DNA of 64,000 nt, from the NCBI GenBank assembly GCA_023269675.1, contig JAHFSX010000003.1, forward strand, positions 62,001-126,000, read 5' to 3'. This stretch comes from Verrucomicrobiota bacterium. GTDB taxonomy: Bacteria > Verrucomicrobiota > Kiritimatiellia > RFP12 > UBA1067. The notes under the pieces were generated by a model. The model made no database searches, was not told where the DNA came from, and worked only from the letters and a program-made list of their open reading frames with translations. Shown here piece after piece: positions 19,801-27,070 of this stretch (positions are counted from its first letter, which is position 1; each line of letters opens with the position of its first letter). Made by a program: the position numbers and the translations under genes.

Positions 19801-22720
19801 CGATCAGCTCGGCGTTGCCGTTGCGCACGCCGAGGTCAAGCCAGTCGTCCGCGTCGGTGACGAAGGTACCGGCATCGACGATGATGCGGTCCGTGCCGAT
19901 GGCGCCGGAAGTGGCCGACCGGATCAGGGCCACTTCGGCGCCGCTCCCTGTGAGCGTCAGGCTGCCGCCGTTCACCTGCACCGTATTGGAGGGGCTGTAG
20001 CCGGTGGTGATCCCGCCGACCACCACGACCGCGCCGGTCTCGACGATGAAGGCGCGCGGCGAAGGGCTGTCGACGTTCATGGTGAGGGTATCGCGTGCGA
20101 TGGCGTTGAGCACGATACTGCCGCCCTCGGACACGCGCATCGTGCCGGTCTGGACGTTGAGCCGGATGCTGTTGTTGCCGCTCTCATTGGCCGAGCCCTT
20201 GAAGGTCAGCTCGCCGACGCCGTATTTGTTGAGGGTGTTCTGTCCGGGCGCCCAGTCGATCGTGCCGGTCAGCACCATCGGCGCGATCGCGTCCAGCGCG
20301 CCGCCGCTCACCGTCAGCACAATGGGATTCGTGACGGTCACCGCAGCCGTGCCCGTGCTGCGGAACCGTCCGCCGGAAACCGCCAGGCTCACGGGTCCCG
20401 AGCCGACCGAAGCGCCGTCCACCAGGGCCAAAATGCCGTTCTGGAGCGTGGTGCCGCCGGCGTAGGTGTTCGCGGCGGTCAAGAGGAGGTCGCCCGAGCC
20501 CTGCTTGATCAGGCCGGCCCCACCGCCGATGGCCCCGCCCAGGGTCAGGCTGGCGTTTGCCGCCGCGTTGACCGTCAGACTGGCGGCAGGCGTGAGCGGC
20601 AGCGCCACCGTATGCGCGCCGCGGTTGACGGTGAGGGCCGGCGCGGCGGCGCCGTTGTCGAGGGTCAAGGACCCCGCGCCGCCAATCGTATAGGACTGAT
20701 CGTTGGTGAAGAAGAGCTGGCCTGCCGTAAAGGGCGTGTCGAGCGTGACCGTGGACGGCGCGGTCGCCAGCTGGGCGAACCAGAGGCGCGTGCCGGCGGC
20801 GTCGGCCGGCATGCTGCTCCAGTTGGCCGCGGTGGCCCACGCGCCGCCGGCCGGGCTGACCCAGAACGACTCGCCCGGAAGACCGGCGTAACGCACCCGC
20901 GCGAAGACGGTTTTCGCGGCGCTGTCGAGTTCGAAGGCGCAGGTGAAGCCGAAGAGCGGCGTGGCCCAGCTCAGCCCTCCCAGAGCGGGCGCCGGACCGG
21001 TATAGGTCATGATCGGAAAATCGCCCGCCCGCGCCAGCGGGTTGCGGGTGCCCTGCTGGAAGAGCGACACGTCCACTTTCTGAAGCCAGGCGCCGGCCGG
21101 CAGCGCCAGTGTATCGCAGGCCGGGCCGCCGGCGGCGACCTCCACTTCCAGCCGCGAGGCCTGCGTGGCCGAGCCGATGTGCAACTGCGTCGGCGCGAAG
21201 CGCGCGAGCGCACCATCCGCCAGCGAGAGGGTCGCGCCCGGAGCGACGAACAGATTGGTGACCGCCAGCGTGCCGGCCAGGCGCAGCGTGCCGTTCGACA
21301 CGACCGTCGGACCGGTGTAGCTGCCGGCTCCGCCGAGCGTCAGTGTGCCGCTGCCCAACTTGTAGAGCCCGCCGCCGATGCTGGCCGGATCCTGGACGAG
21401 ATTCTTCGACAGGCGGACCGAACCGCTGCCGCTGTCGACGAGCAAGCCGCGCGCCTGCACATTATAGGTGGCGCCGACGTCGCTGCCGTCGATCAGCTCG
21501 GCGTCGGCCGCGGTATTGGTCGCCTGGAGCACTCCGCCGTTGAACCAGAAGTTCTTCGTCGCGTTCGCTTTGGAGCCCACGGTGATCTTCTTGACCGCCA
21601 GCACCCCGCCGCCCAGTGTGACGTTCAGAGTCTGAACGTGGTTCGACCCCCCGTCCGTCGAGATCAGCGTCGTGCCGTTCGGCACCTCGAAGCGGCCGCC
21701 GGTGATCTCGAGCAGTCCGCTGCGCGAGGCCTCGGTAGCGGTATTGTCGTGCCGCGTGCCCATCATGAAGGCGATCGTGCCTGCATCCGTCACCGAGAGC
21801 AACCCGCCGCGCACACGGATCTCATCGGTCAGCCCCCCCGAGGAGGCCTTGTTGTTGGTGGCGAGGCGCAGGAACTTGAGCGACAGGCTGCCGCCATCGA
21901 CGAAGAGGCGCCCGCGCCGCGCGGCGGAAACGCCGATGAAACTGGAGGTGCTGTCGGCGTTGCCGCTGAGAATGGTGTGGGTGCCGTTGCTGACCACGAT
22001 CAGACCGTCACTGGCCGTCGTGGTGCGTCCCGCGAAGATGCGGCCGCTCAGCGTCAGCGCGCTGGCCGGTCCGTCCAGCAGCAACGATCCATTATAGACC
22101 TCCACATCGGACGAGCTGGTAAAGGGGCCGGTGAGCGACACGTTGCCGCCCTGAAGCGTGGTCACGGCGGTCACCCGGTTCGTGCCGGAGTAAACCGTCT
22201 GGCCCGCCGAATACGTGCTGGCCACCGAGTTGGTGGTCGTCCCTGCGAAAACAACCGTGCCCGCGCCGTTCTTCTGGAAAGTTCCGGTCGCGCCGACCAG
22301 CGTCGGACCGTTGAAGGTCAGCGTGCGCCCGGCGGCAACGTTCAGCACCTGCGTCACGCTCAAGGTCACCGGCGCGTTGAATGTCAGATCCCTTGCTGCG
22401 GAACCCATGTCGATATCGGTCGCCGCGCCGCCGTCGAGCGTGAGCCGCGCGGTGCCGTTGATCGTCACGGTCCCGCCGGGCGTGCCGACACGCAGGGCGT
22501 CCCACGTGAGCGGCCCGCCGATCTCCACCGTGTTGGCGCCCGTGACGGCCGTATCCCAGACCGCGGTGTCCGCGGCCCCGGGAACGGCGGGACCGCCCAG
22601 CCAAGAGCCCGCATCATTCAGCGGCGTCGTGTTGTCGGCTTTAAACACATCGCCGGCCATGACCGGCCCGGCGAACGCCAGAACCACTGCGGAGACCCAC
22701 CAGAGACTCGTTTTTTTCAT
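13832..22720 (-). CDS. giant secreted autotransporter-associated beta-strand repeat protein with C-terminal LamG-like domain (2962 aa)
   Basis: Signal peptide MKKTSLWWVSAVVLAFAGPVMA; many copies of GLIKRGAGTLTLTGPCAFTGTTAVEAGALRF-type repeats; at least three FWVSPAGGAWATAANWS / VWQNSGAGDWSVAGNWW / VWSAAGGGDWSDSGKWA modules; LamG-like LLARYSFENGPLHDSSGNGRYG... Confidence 0.9.
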   Translation of the reverse strand: MKKTSLWWVSAVVLAFAGPVMAGDVFKADNTTPLNDAGSWLGGPAVPGAADTAVWDTAVTGANTVEIGGPLTWDALRVGTPGGTVTINGTARLTLDGGAATDIDMGSAARDLTFNAPVTLSVTQVLNVAAGRTLTFNGPTLVGATGTFQKNGAGTVVFAGTTTNSVASTYSAGQTVYSGTNRVTAVTTLQGGNVSLTGPFTSSSDVEVYNGSLLLDGPASALTLSGRIFAGRTTTASDGLIVVSNGTHTILSGNADSTSSFIGVSAARRGRLFVDGGSLSLKFLRLATNNKASSGGLTDEIRVRGGLLSVTDAGTIAFMMGTRHDNTATEASRSGLLEITGGRFEVPNGTTLISTDGGSNHVQTLNVTLGGGVLAVKKITVGSKANATKNFWFNGGVLQATNTAADAELIDGSDVGATYNVQARGLLVDSGSGSVRLSKNLVQDPASIGGGLYKLGSGTLTLGGAGSYTGPTVVSNGTLRLAGTLAVTNLFVAPGATLSLADGALARFAPTQLHIGSATQASRLEVEVAAGGPACDTLALPAGAWLQKVDVSLFQQGTRNPLARAGDFPIMTYTGPAPALGGLSWATPLFGFTCAFELDSAAKTVFARVRYAGLPGESFWVSPAGGAWATAANWSSMPADAAGTRLWFAQLATAPSTVTLDTPFTAGQLFFTNDQSYTIGGAGSLTLDNGAAAPALTVNRGAHTVALPLTPAASLTVNAAANASLTLGGAIGGGAGLIKQGSGDLLLTAANTYAGGTTLQNGILALVDGASVGSGPVSLAVSGGRFRSTGTAAVTVTNPIVLTVSGGALDAIAPMVLTGTIDWAPGQNTLNKYGVGELTFKGSANESGNNSIRLNVQTGTMRVSEGGSIVLNAIARDTLTMNVDSPSPRAFIVETGAVVVVGGITTGYSPSNTVQVNGGSLTLTGSGAEVALIRSATSGAIGTDRIIVDAGTFVTDADDWLDLGVRNGNAELIVNGGAATVGRLSLGVRADITFDSASAAHSRVEVNGGLLDVTGAWNWMGDINPSRWNRTFLNGGTLRLPATLNSVSAVTNRTELTLNGGTLALRGLGSNVGFATSLDNYLNGLKALYVDQGGAVIDTLGNTVTITQALERVGATAGGLIKRGAGTLTLTGPCAFTGTTAVEAGALRFASAVATTGLTLSANTAFSLRNGAFDSLTLTAATLAAGARLDLEVAPDSGDCDRIQLPAGAGVGPLVIALYNRGGAQTVTRAGTYPIFSYAGTPPDVSGWTLAPECFGATGVFVVNEGNQTIDVQVAYNPGQSVWQNSGAGDWSVAGNWWPQAPGAAGQVRFGNALTADATVNVDAPVSVSAMIFDHTYRYTLAGAAVSFAAGAPLTVAQGSHTLASPLTLDGDTVATLAPAASLRVTGQVTGGGSLTVDGGGLLTLDGTNATPTAVRGGSRLTVPGVDSLGGAALTLDNGDLTVGSSGTLASAVTLGAAGGTFRSALGQTLALDAAVTGAGGLTKAGAGTVTLGTAADGYTGTTFSDGGSLSVTEVPAGALALGRGTLAFTGTSGATAQAVTIASGTNAAVLRAEGDLTLSGPVSTLSGAFFKRGAGTVTFAGANSNQLGRFDSADQAGLASTGADGDGPAAGFGAFNVAQGRVILGAAGQTNTIAGRLLVGLNTTAGADAETAGELVIAGGTTVATGWIGIGRSNGTTVTAPGGRASRLLVQDGLLVADSLSMGGAAGFAGYTGRPVLEIQGGTCLLQNAVYVNEAAGGVSTVWVNGGTLQQTGSQQLRLGSTLGEGVLRVSAGMADIAKEVSLGANGAGSTGTVELAGGTLTANNIVKGNTSGFARVTFNGGVFRPRAVSGTLGGLDAAKIGALPAVIDTSLAGVYFLSQALSGADVTDGGLVKSGTGTLYVAGTMAYTGPTGVSNGVLKVSGALPGATALTVAPGARLALNNAAVKTVAVSGLTLGDAAETTPAELEFGVDSGSATNDQLAVNGALTAHHAAFRLYWQSSLTDNIVGNNRYALIRYTGADPDPAAFSVANPQYGKQYTFSVSGQTLWLEVAAAAAGAHVWSAAGGGDWSDSGKWASAPGAGEAGAGVRFDSAIAADAAVRLDQDTTLGLLYFNNTNVYTVAADGTSVMTLTNVAGPAVAQVEKGRHRITAPLALRGGLNVKPITGMGLTLAGAVSGTGDLVKMNGGDLVLGATNSFAGDLRLTSGTVILTNGATAGAGTLSFDADGSFLRAVGSAASVLANPVALRSSQAVVIVDPQARLALGGELQYQTTATLYKQGAGELTLTGRANATNDNYRISLYEGVTRIAAGSGYRFGNVIRDSVKMDNDNSRGRTLAIDAGARAVVSGIYMAYGTNAVVVDGALDFTGNYDAVCLRTWGPGVEDRFTVRPGGSVTMPQATWFNVGVRGPAALSVEGGQAQLGRVSLGYQNGGASYNGSYGRVNVTGGGVLDVTGSWNWNGDNSAGRDNAVAVGNGSPAGATLRLPPTTNAYAVGWTKLALDNGTLVMSGAGMQGVISNDYLYGLRQLYVSPAGGTFETAGNDVTLALPVGSDVPGGSLAKAGAGQLTLTQPLRWDGTVDVRGGTLSAALAAPARQSFPSNLLARYSFENGPLHDSSGNGRYGSLAGSALTLGPGTNGLSALWLAGNTTARVPYDAAMGDVTNFTFATWIWLDAYATDFKVQTFFTTRLNSDANGPYENMIRISGTGNKRIRYMGVGATGSWVSRDSTVDLPLSNWVHVAVAVSRQGVTIYQNGVQVCTPADPGNTFRFSPARSAGQPGFAFGAYSLSETAGMFQGRLDDIQVYSRALSQAEVQALIAGAPALPSLRVAENAVIALQGGAAEVRDFSGEGYVSGALTVRGRVSPGDSTNAPAGASLMADAVTFGTNTVYAWTWSPTLSDELQVGRLKVDGAGVLDFGRVAGDPVTGPFRTVLMRYDTIEGAANFANWTFANAGRTGFVASITAADHEVVLNFISARGTVLLLR

Positions 22721-22922
22721 TTCCGACTCCTTCGATTCATATAGACCCAGACCTGACCTGCCTAAAAAATGACGAAGATTTTATCATTTCGGCGTTCCCC
22801 GTTGCAAGCTATAGCTAGGAGCTATACTTAAATGAAGCTCAGCTGATTACCTATGCTCCAAAACAGACTTGGTGTCGGCGCGCCTTTCTGTTTCAATAGC
22901 CGCACTACCGGAAGGGGTCAAG

Positions 22923-25900
22923 ATGAGGACTTTAATCCTAACTATCAGTATAGGAATGGCTTGCGCCTGTCAAGCCGGAGCGGACAGGCTCGCGCGGGTC
23001 GATCAGGAGGGGGTACTGCGCTGGACCGACGACGCCGGAGAGGTGGCGCTCCTGGGCGTGAACTACTACGCGCCGTTCACCATCGACTATGCGGCCATTC
23101 AGAAGCTCGGACTCGACCCGAAACAGGTGATCCGCGACGACGTGGCGCACCTCCGCCGCCTCGGCCTCGGCTGCATCCGCATCCACTGTTTCGACCGCGA
23201 GTTCAGCGACCGCGCGGGCAACCTGATCGACAACGCCCATCTGGAGCTGCTGGACTTCACGATCGACGAGTGCCGCCGCAGCGGACTCTACACCGTGCTC
23301 ACGCCCATCGCCTGGTGGGGAAACATGGTCGGAGAGACCAGCGGTTTCTCGGACCGCTACACCATGCCGCAGATGACCACAGACCGTGAGGCGTGGAAGC
23401 CACAAGCCCTTTTCCTGCAGCAGTTTGCCGAACATGTCAACCGTTTCACCGGCAAGCGCTACGCCGACGACCCGGCCGTGCTGGCCTTCGAGTGCATCAA
23501 CGAGCCGCTCTACCCTAAAGACACGCCCGACGCGCTGGTCACCGCGTACATCGACACGCTGGCCGACGCGCTGCGCGCCAGCGGCACGGCCAAGCCGATC
23601 TATTACAACTCCTGGCAGGGCCGCAACGGCGCGGCGGGGGCGGCGCGGATCGAGGGCGTCACCTGCTCCAGCTACCCCACCGGCCTCGCCTCGGGCCGCG
23701 CGCTGAAAGGGCCGCAGCTCGCCCGCGCCAAGGGCTCCAGCCTTCAGCCGAACGACGCCCTCGCCCACAGGTCGCGCATGGTCTACGAGTTCGACGCGGC
23801 GGACGTGCCGGGCTCGCACATGTATCCCTCCATGGCGAAGTTCTTCCGCTCGGAGGGCGCCCAGGTCGCCGCGCAGTTCCAATACGACCCGCTGCCGCTG
23901 GCCGCGGTGAACCGCAACTGGATGACGCATCACCTGAGCCTCGTCTACACCCCGGGCAAGGCGCTCTCGCTGGCCATCGCCGCGGAGGTTTTCAGGCGCG
24001 TGCCGCGCGGCACGCCGTTCGGACAACTGCCCGCGGCCGCCGTTTTCCCGCCCTTCCGCAGCTCCGCCGAGGCCGACCTCTCGGAGATGGTGACGGACGA
24101 GGCGTTCCTCTCCAGCAACATGACCGATACCCGGCCGCCGCGCCCCGAAGCCTTGGCGCGCGTGTGGGGCTGCGGCTCCTCGCCCGTGGTCGCCTACGGC
24201 GGCAGCGGCGCGTACTTCCTCGACCGCGTGACGCCGGGCGTGTGGCGGATGCAGCTCTACCCCGACGTGTTCACCGTGGCCGACCCCTATTCGGGTACCG
24301 CGGCTACCAAGGTCCGTGTGATCCCCGGCCGGCATGTCATGACCCTGCGCCTGCCGGACCTGGGCGACGCGTTCACCGTGCGGCCGTTCGGCGGCGCGGC
24401 GGCTGGCGACCGTCTGACAAAGGGCCAAAAGGGCGCTTTCGAAGTGACGCCCGGCGATTACCTGCTCACGCGTTCGCGGTGGTTGCCCAAAGCCGCGACG
24501 CTCCATGAGGCGGCGGACATCGCCCCGCGCTATGCAGCCCCCCTGCCCGACGCGGCCGACGCGCCGCTGCTCCGGGCCGACGTGCCGCCCCAGTGGCGGG
24601 CCGGGTGTCCTTTCACCCTCCGGGCGGAAGCCGCTTTCGCCACCAGCGTGACGGCCCGGCTCGTCTCCGCACGCGGCGCCGTCTGCTCCGTACCCCTGAT
24701 GGCGACAAATGCTGGCGTCTACACGGCGGAACTGCCGGGGGCCGCGCTGACGCCGGGGGCCTGGCGCGTGACCTTCCGGGCAACGGGCCCGTCGGGCGTG
24801 GCCGACTGTCCGGACGCCAAGAACCCCGACGCCCGCTGGTTCCCGACGCTTGATCCGGCGGTTCCGTTGCTGAGCATTCCGGAAACGGCCGACGCCTCGG
24901 CTGGGCTCTTACTCAGCCGGAGCGGCTTCAGCACGGTGGATGTCTCTGTGGCCGAAGGCCGTGTGCCCGCTTCGCGCGCGCTGCGGCTCGTCGTCGCCGG
25001 GTTCGGAGCGCAAGGCTCGGCCGCCGGATATTCCCTGCCCTTCCCCGCCGGCGCCGCGCCCGGCACGGGTCGCACGGGCGTGCGCATGGTGACGCGCGGC
25101 GGCTCAGGGGGCGCGCGGGTCGAGCTCGGCTTCCGCATGCGGAACGGTCAGGGGCTCGGCTGCAACATGCAGGTGGGGCCGGGCTGGAGCGAGACGGTCG
25201 TGCCGGTTTCCGAAATGCTCCCCCTCTGGGGCCTGCCCTCTCCGGACGCCTTCCGGTGGCAGGAGGTCGAACGCGTCAGCGTCCTGACCGGCGCGTGGCT
25301 GTGGCGCGGCGAAACCCCCGGGACGCAGGTGTTCGACCTCGCCGCGGTCGAACGGGTCGGGCTCGAACCGGCGCTGCCCCTGGCCGCGGCCGACGGCGCG
25401 GTGCCGTGGAGCCTCTTCGACGCCGCGGCCTGGCTGCGCGCGCCGGACTGGACGCAATCCATGAGACGCTGGCGCATGACCGACGATACGGGCCACGCGG
25501 CCCTGCATCTGGGCGCGGATTCGTTCGCCGGCGAACGCGACAACCTGGCGCTGCGGATCCCGTGCGACGGCAAAACGTTCGCGCGGCTCTGGCAGACGGA
25601 CGGCGAGCGCGCCGTGCTGCATGTCCGCGCACGCGCGGCGGCTCCGCACACGACCGGTTTCGAGCTGGCGCTGGTCGAAGCGGACGGCGTGCCGTGGGGC
25701 ACGGTCGTGCCGCTCACCGCGGAGTGGCGGACGCTGCACATCCCGCTCGCCAAGCTCAACCTTTTCACCCAGTGGGGCAAAGCATACGCTGCCCAGGCCG
25801 GGCCGCACCTGCGGCTCTCGCGGCTGGCGACGGTGAACGTCTGTTTCGGGAAGTGGCTGTTCCCCCGCGCGGCGGACGAGCCCCACGCGGTCGAGATCGC

Positions 25901-25925
25901 GGAGATCGGCGTCACCGCCGAGTGA
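22923..25925 (+). CDS. secreted glycoside hydrolase-like protein (GH5/cellulase-like TIM-barrel N-terminus plus C-terminal beta domains)
   Basis: MRTLILTISIGMACACQAGA signal peptide; ALLGVNYYAPFTIDYAAIQKLG...HLRRLGLGCIRIHCFDREFSD...VLAFECINEPLYP (NEP motif). Confidence 0.75.
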   Translation: MRTLILTISIGMACACQAGADRLARVDQEGVLRWTDDAGEVALLGVNYYAPFTIDYAAIQKLGLDPKQVIRDDVAHLRRLGLGCIRIHCFDREFSDRAGNLIDNAHLELLDFTIDECRRSGLYTVLTPIAWWGNMVGETSGFSDRYTMPQMTTDREAWKPQALFLQQFAEHVNRFTGKRYADDPAVLAFECINEPLYPKDTPDALVTAYIDTLADALRASGTAKPIYYNSWQGRNGAAGAARIEGVTCSSYPTGLASGRALKGPQLARAKGSSLQPNDALAHRSRMVYEFDAADVPGSHMYPSMAKFFRSEGAQVAAQFQYDPLPLAAVNRNWMTHHLSLVYTPGKALSLAIAAEVFRRVPRGTPFGQLPAAAVFPPFRSSAEADLSEMVTDEAFLSSNMTDTRPPRPEALARVWGCGSSPVVAYGGSGAYFLDRVTPGVWRMQLYPDVFTVADPYSGTAATKVRVIPGRHVMTLRLPDLGDAFTVRPFGGAAAGDRLTKGQKGAFEVTPGDYLLTRSRWLPKAATLHEAADIAPRYAAPLPDAADAPLLRADVPPQWRAGCPFTLRAEAAFATSVTARLVSARGAVCSVPLMATNAGVYTAELPGAALTPGAWRVTFRATGPSGVADCPDAKNPDARWFPTLDPAVPLLSIPETADASAGLLLSRSGFSTVDVSVAEGRVPASRALRLVVAGFGAQGSAAGYSLPFPAGAAPGTGRTGVRMVTRGGSGGARVELGFRMRNGQGLGCNMQVGPGWSETVVPVSEMLPLWGLPSPDAFRWQEVERVSVLTGAWLWRGETPGTQVFDLAAVERVGLEPALPLAAADGAVPWSLFDAAAWLRAPDWTQSMRRWRMTDDTGHAALHLGADSFAGERDNLALRIPCDGKTFARLWQTDGERAVLHVRARAAAPHTTGFELALVEADGVPWGTVVPLTAEWRTLHIPLAKLNLFTQWGKAYAAQAGPHLRLSRLATVNVCFGKWLFPRAADEPHAVEIAEIGVTAE

Positions 25926-26137
25926 CGGGGACCGCGGGCCAAAGGAGTGAGCCGGGCGATCAAGGGAACGGACGCACGGACGATAGTGAGTGCGCGGACC
26001 CGGCCGCGCTTTCCGGTCGGGGGCCTGAACCGCCCGCGGCGCGCCGGGCCGCGCCGGAGAAAAGCGCCCGGAACCGGGCGCACTCAAAACAGTGCCGCCA
26101 ACCGGTGCGAGGCCTTGTGCATCTTTTTGAAGATGCC

Positions 26138-27070
26138 CTAAGCCGACGTGTCGACGCGCATGCGGTGGTGTTTCAGGTGCAGGTTGGCGCCTTTGATGAC
26201 GATTTTCTCATCCTCGCGCCGCAGGTCCAGAGGCTCGCCGGTCCAGACGGTCCACCCCCGCGTGGCGGCGCGCGCGTACAGGTGCTCGAGCGTGTCGGTG
26301 AAGCGTTCCTGGCCGCGCCAGAACGGCAAGGGCCCGAGCCGGTAGATCAGCGGCGCGGGGGTCACGGATGCGAGCGCGGGGCCATAGTCGCTGAAGGCCT
26401 CGCGCGGCACCCCGTAAAAGCCTTCGCGCGTCCAGGGCTCCTCAGCCGCCGCTTCGGCGGGCGGCGCCGCCGCGGCCGCGCCCGCCGGCTCGGCCGCTTC
26501 GCCGAGCAGGTCCGCGCGGCTGATCCCGCGCAGCTCCAGCAGGATCAGGGGGTTCTTGGTGATCGCCTCGCCGAGCAGATAGTAGACCGCCGCCAGATGT
26601 TTGCACGGGTTCGCATAGTCGGGGCAGGTGCAGCGGCTCGTCAGGTCATGCTCGCGCTTCGGAAAGAGCGGACACCCCTCTGCCCGGAAGAAGGCCTCGA
26701 CCTCATCCGGCAAATCGCACACCAAGAGCCGCGCGATCATCATGGGCCGCCGCCGCAAAAGTTCAATGATACGCGCCTTGGCCTCCCCCTCGACCGCACG
26801 GAAACGGATATCGCTGGTGTAAGGCTCCTTGTCCGAGCCCTGCACGGCCGCCTCCACGAAGCCGGGCCGGATGGTGAGCGAGGAGACCTGTCCCGAGACC
26901 GCATAGTTGCGCCCCCTCCCCAGCCGCGCGCCGAGGCGGAAGTTCTCCAGGACCTCGGTCCAGCGGCGGCTCCACCACACGCGCAGGTTGCCCACGTGCG
27001 GGTTCTGCGCGCGGATACCGCCCTTGACAGCGAGCGCCGTCCGAAGCGTGTAGCGTTTTTTCTTACTCAT
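26138..27070 (-). CDS. SWIM zinc-finger domain protein
   Basis: CTCPDYANPCKHLAAVYYLLGEAI matches the CxCx(n)CxH SWIM pattern; start overlaps the SNF2 stop (ATGAGTAA). Confidence 0.85.
   Translation of the reverse strand: MSKKKRYTLRTALAVKGGIRAQNPHVGNLRVWWSRRWTEVLENFRLGARLGRGRNYAVSGQVSSLTIRPGFVEAAVQGSDKEPYTSDIRFRAVEGEAKARIIELLRRRPMMIARLLVCDLPDEVEAFFRAEGCPLFPKREHDLTSRCTCPDYANPCKHLAAVYYLLGEAITKNPLILLELRGISRADLLGEAAEPAGAAAAAPPAEAAAEEPWTREGFYGVPREAFSDYGPALASVTPAPLIYRLGPLPFWRGQERFTDTLEHLYARAATRGWTVWTGEPLDLRREDEKIVIKGANLHLKHHRMRVDTSA

Noticed and set aside
14942-22744. Long plus-strand ORFs of 1228 and 1008 aa opposite the giant repeat protein
   Set aside because: Arg/Ala/His/Val-rich translations without domains, exactly antisense to a well-supported CDS; a high-GC codon-bias artefact.
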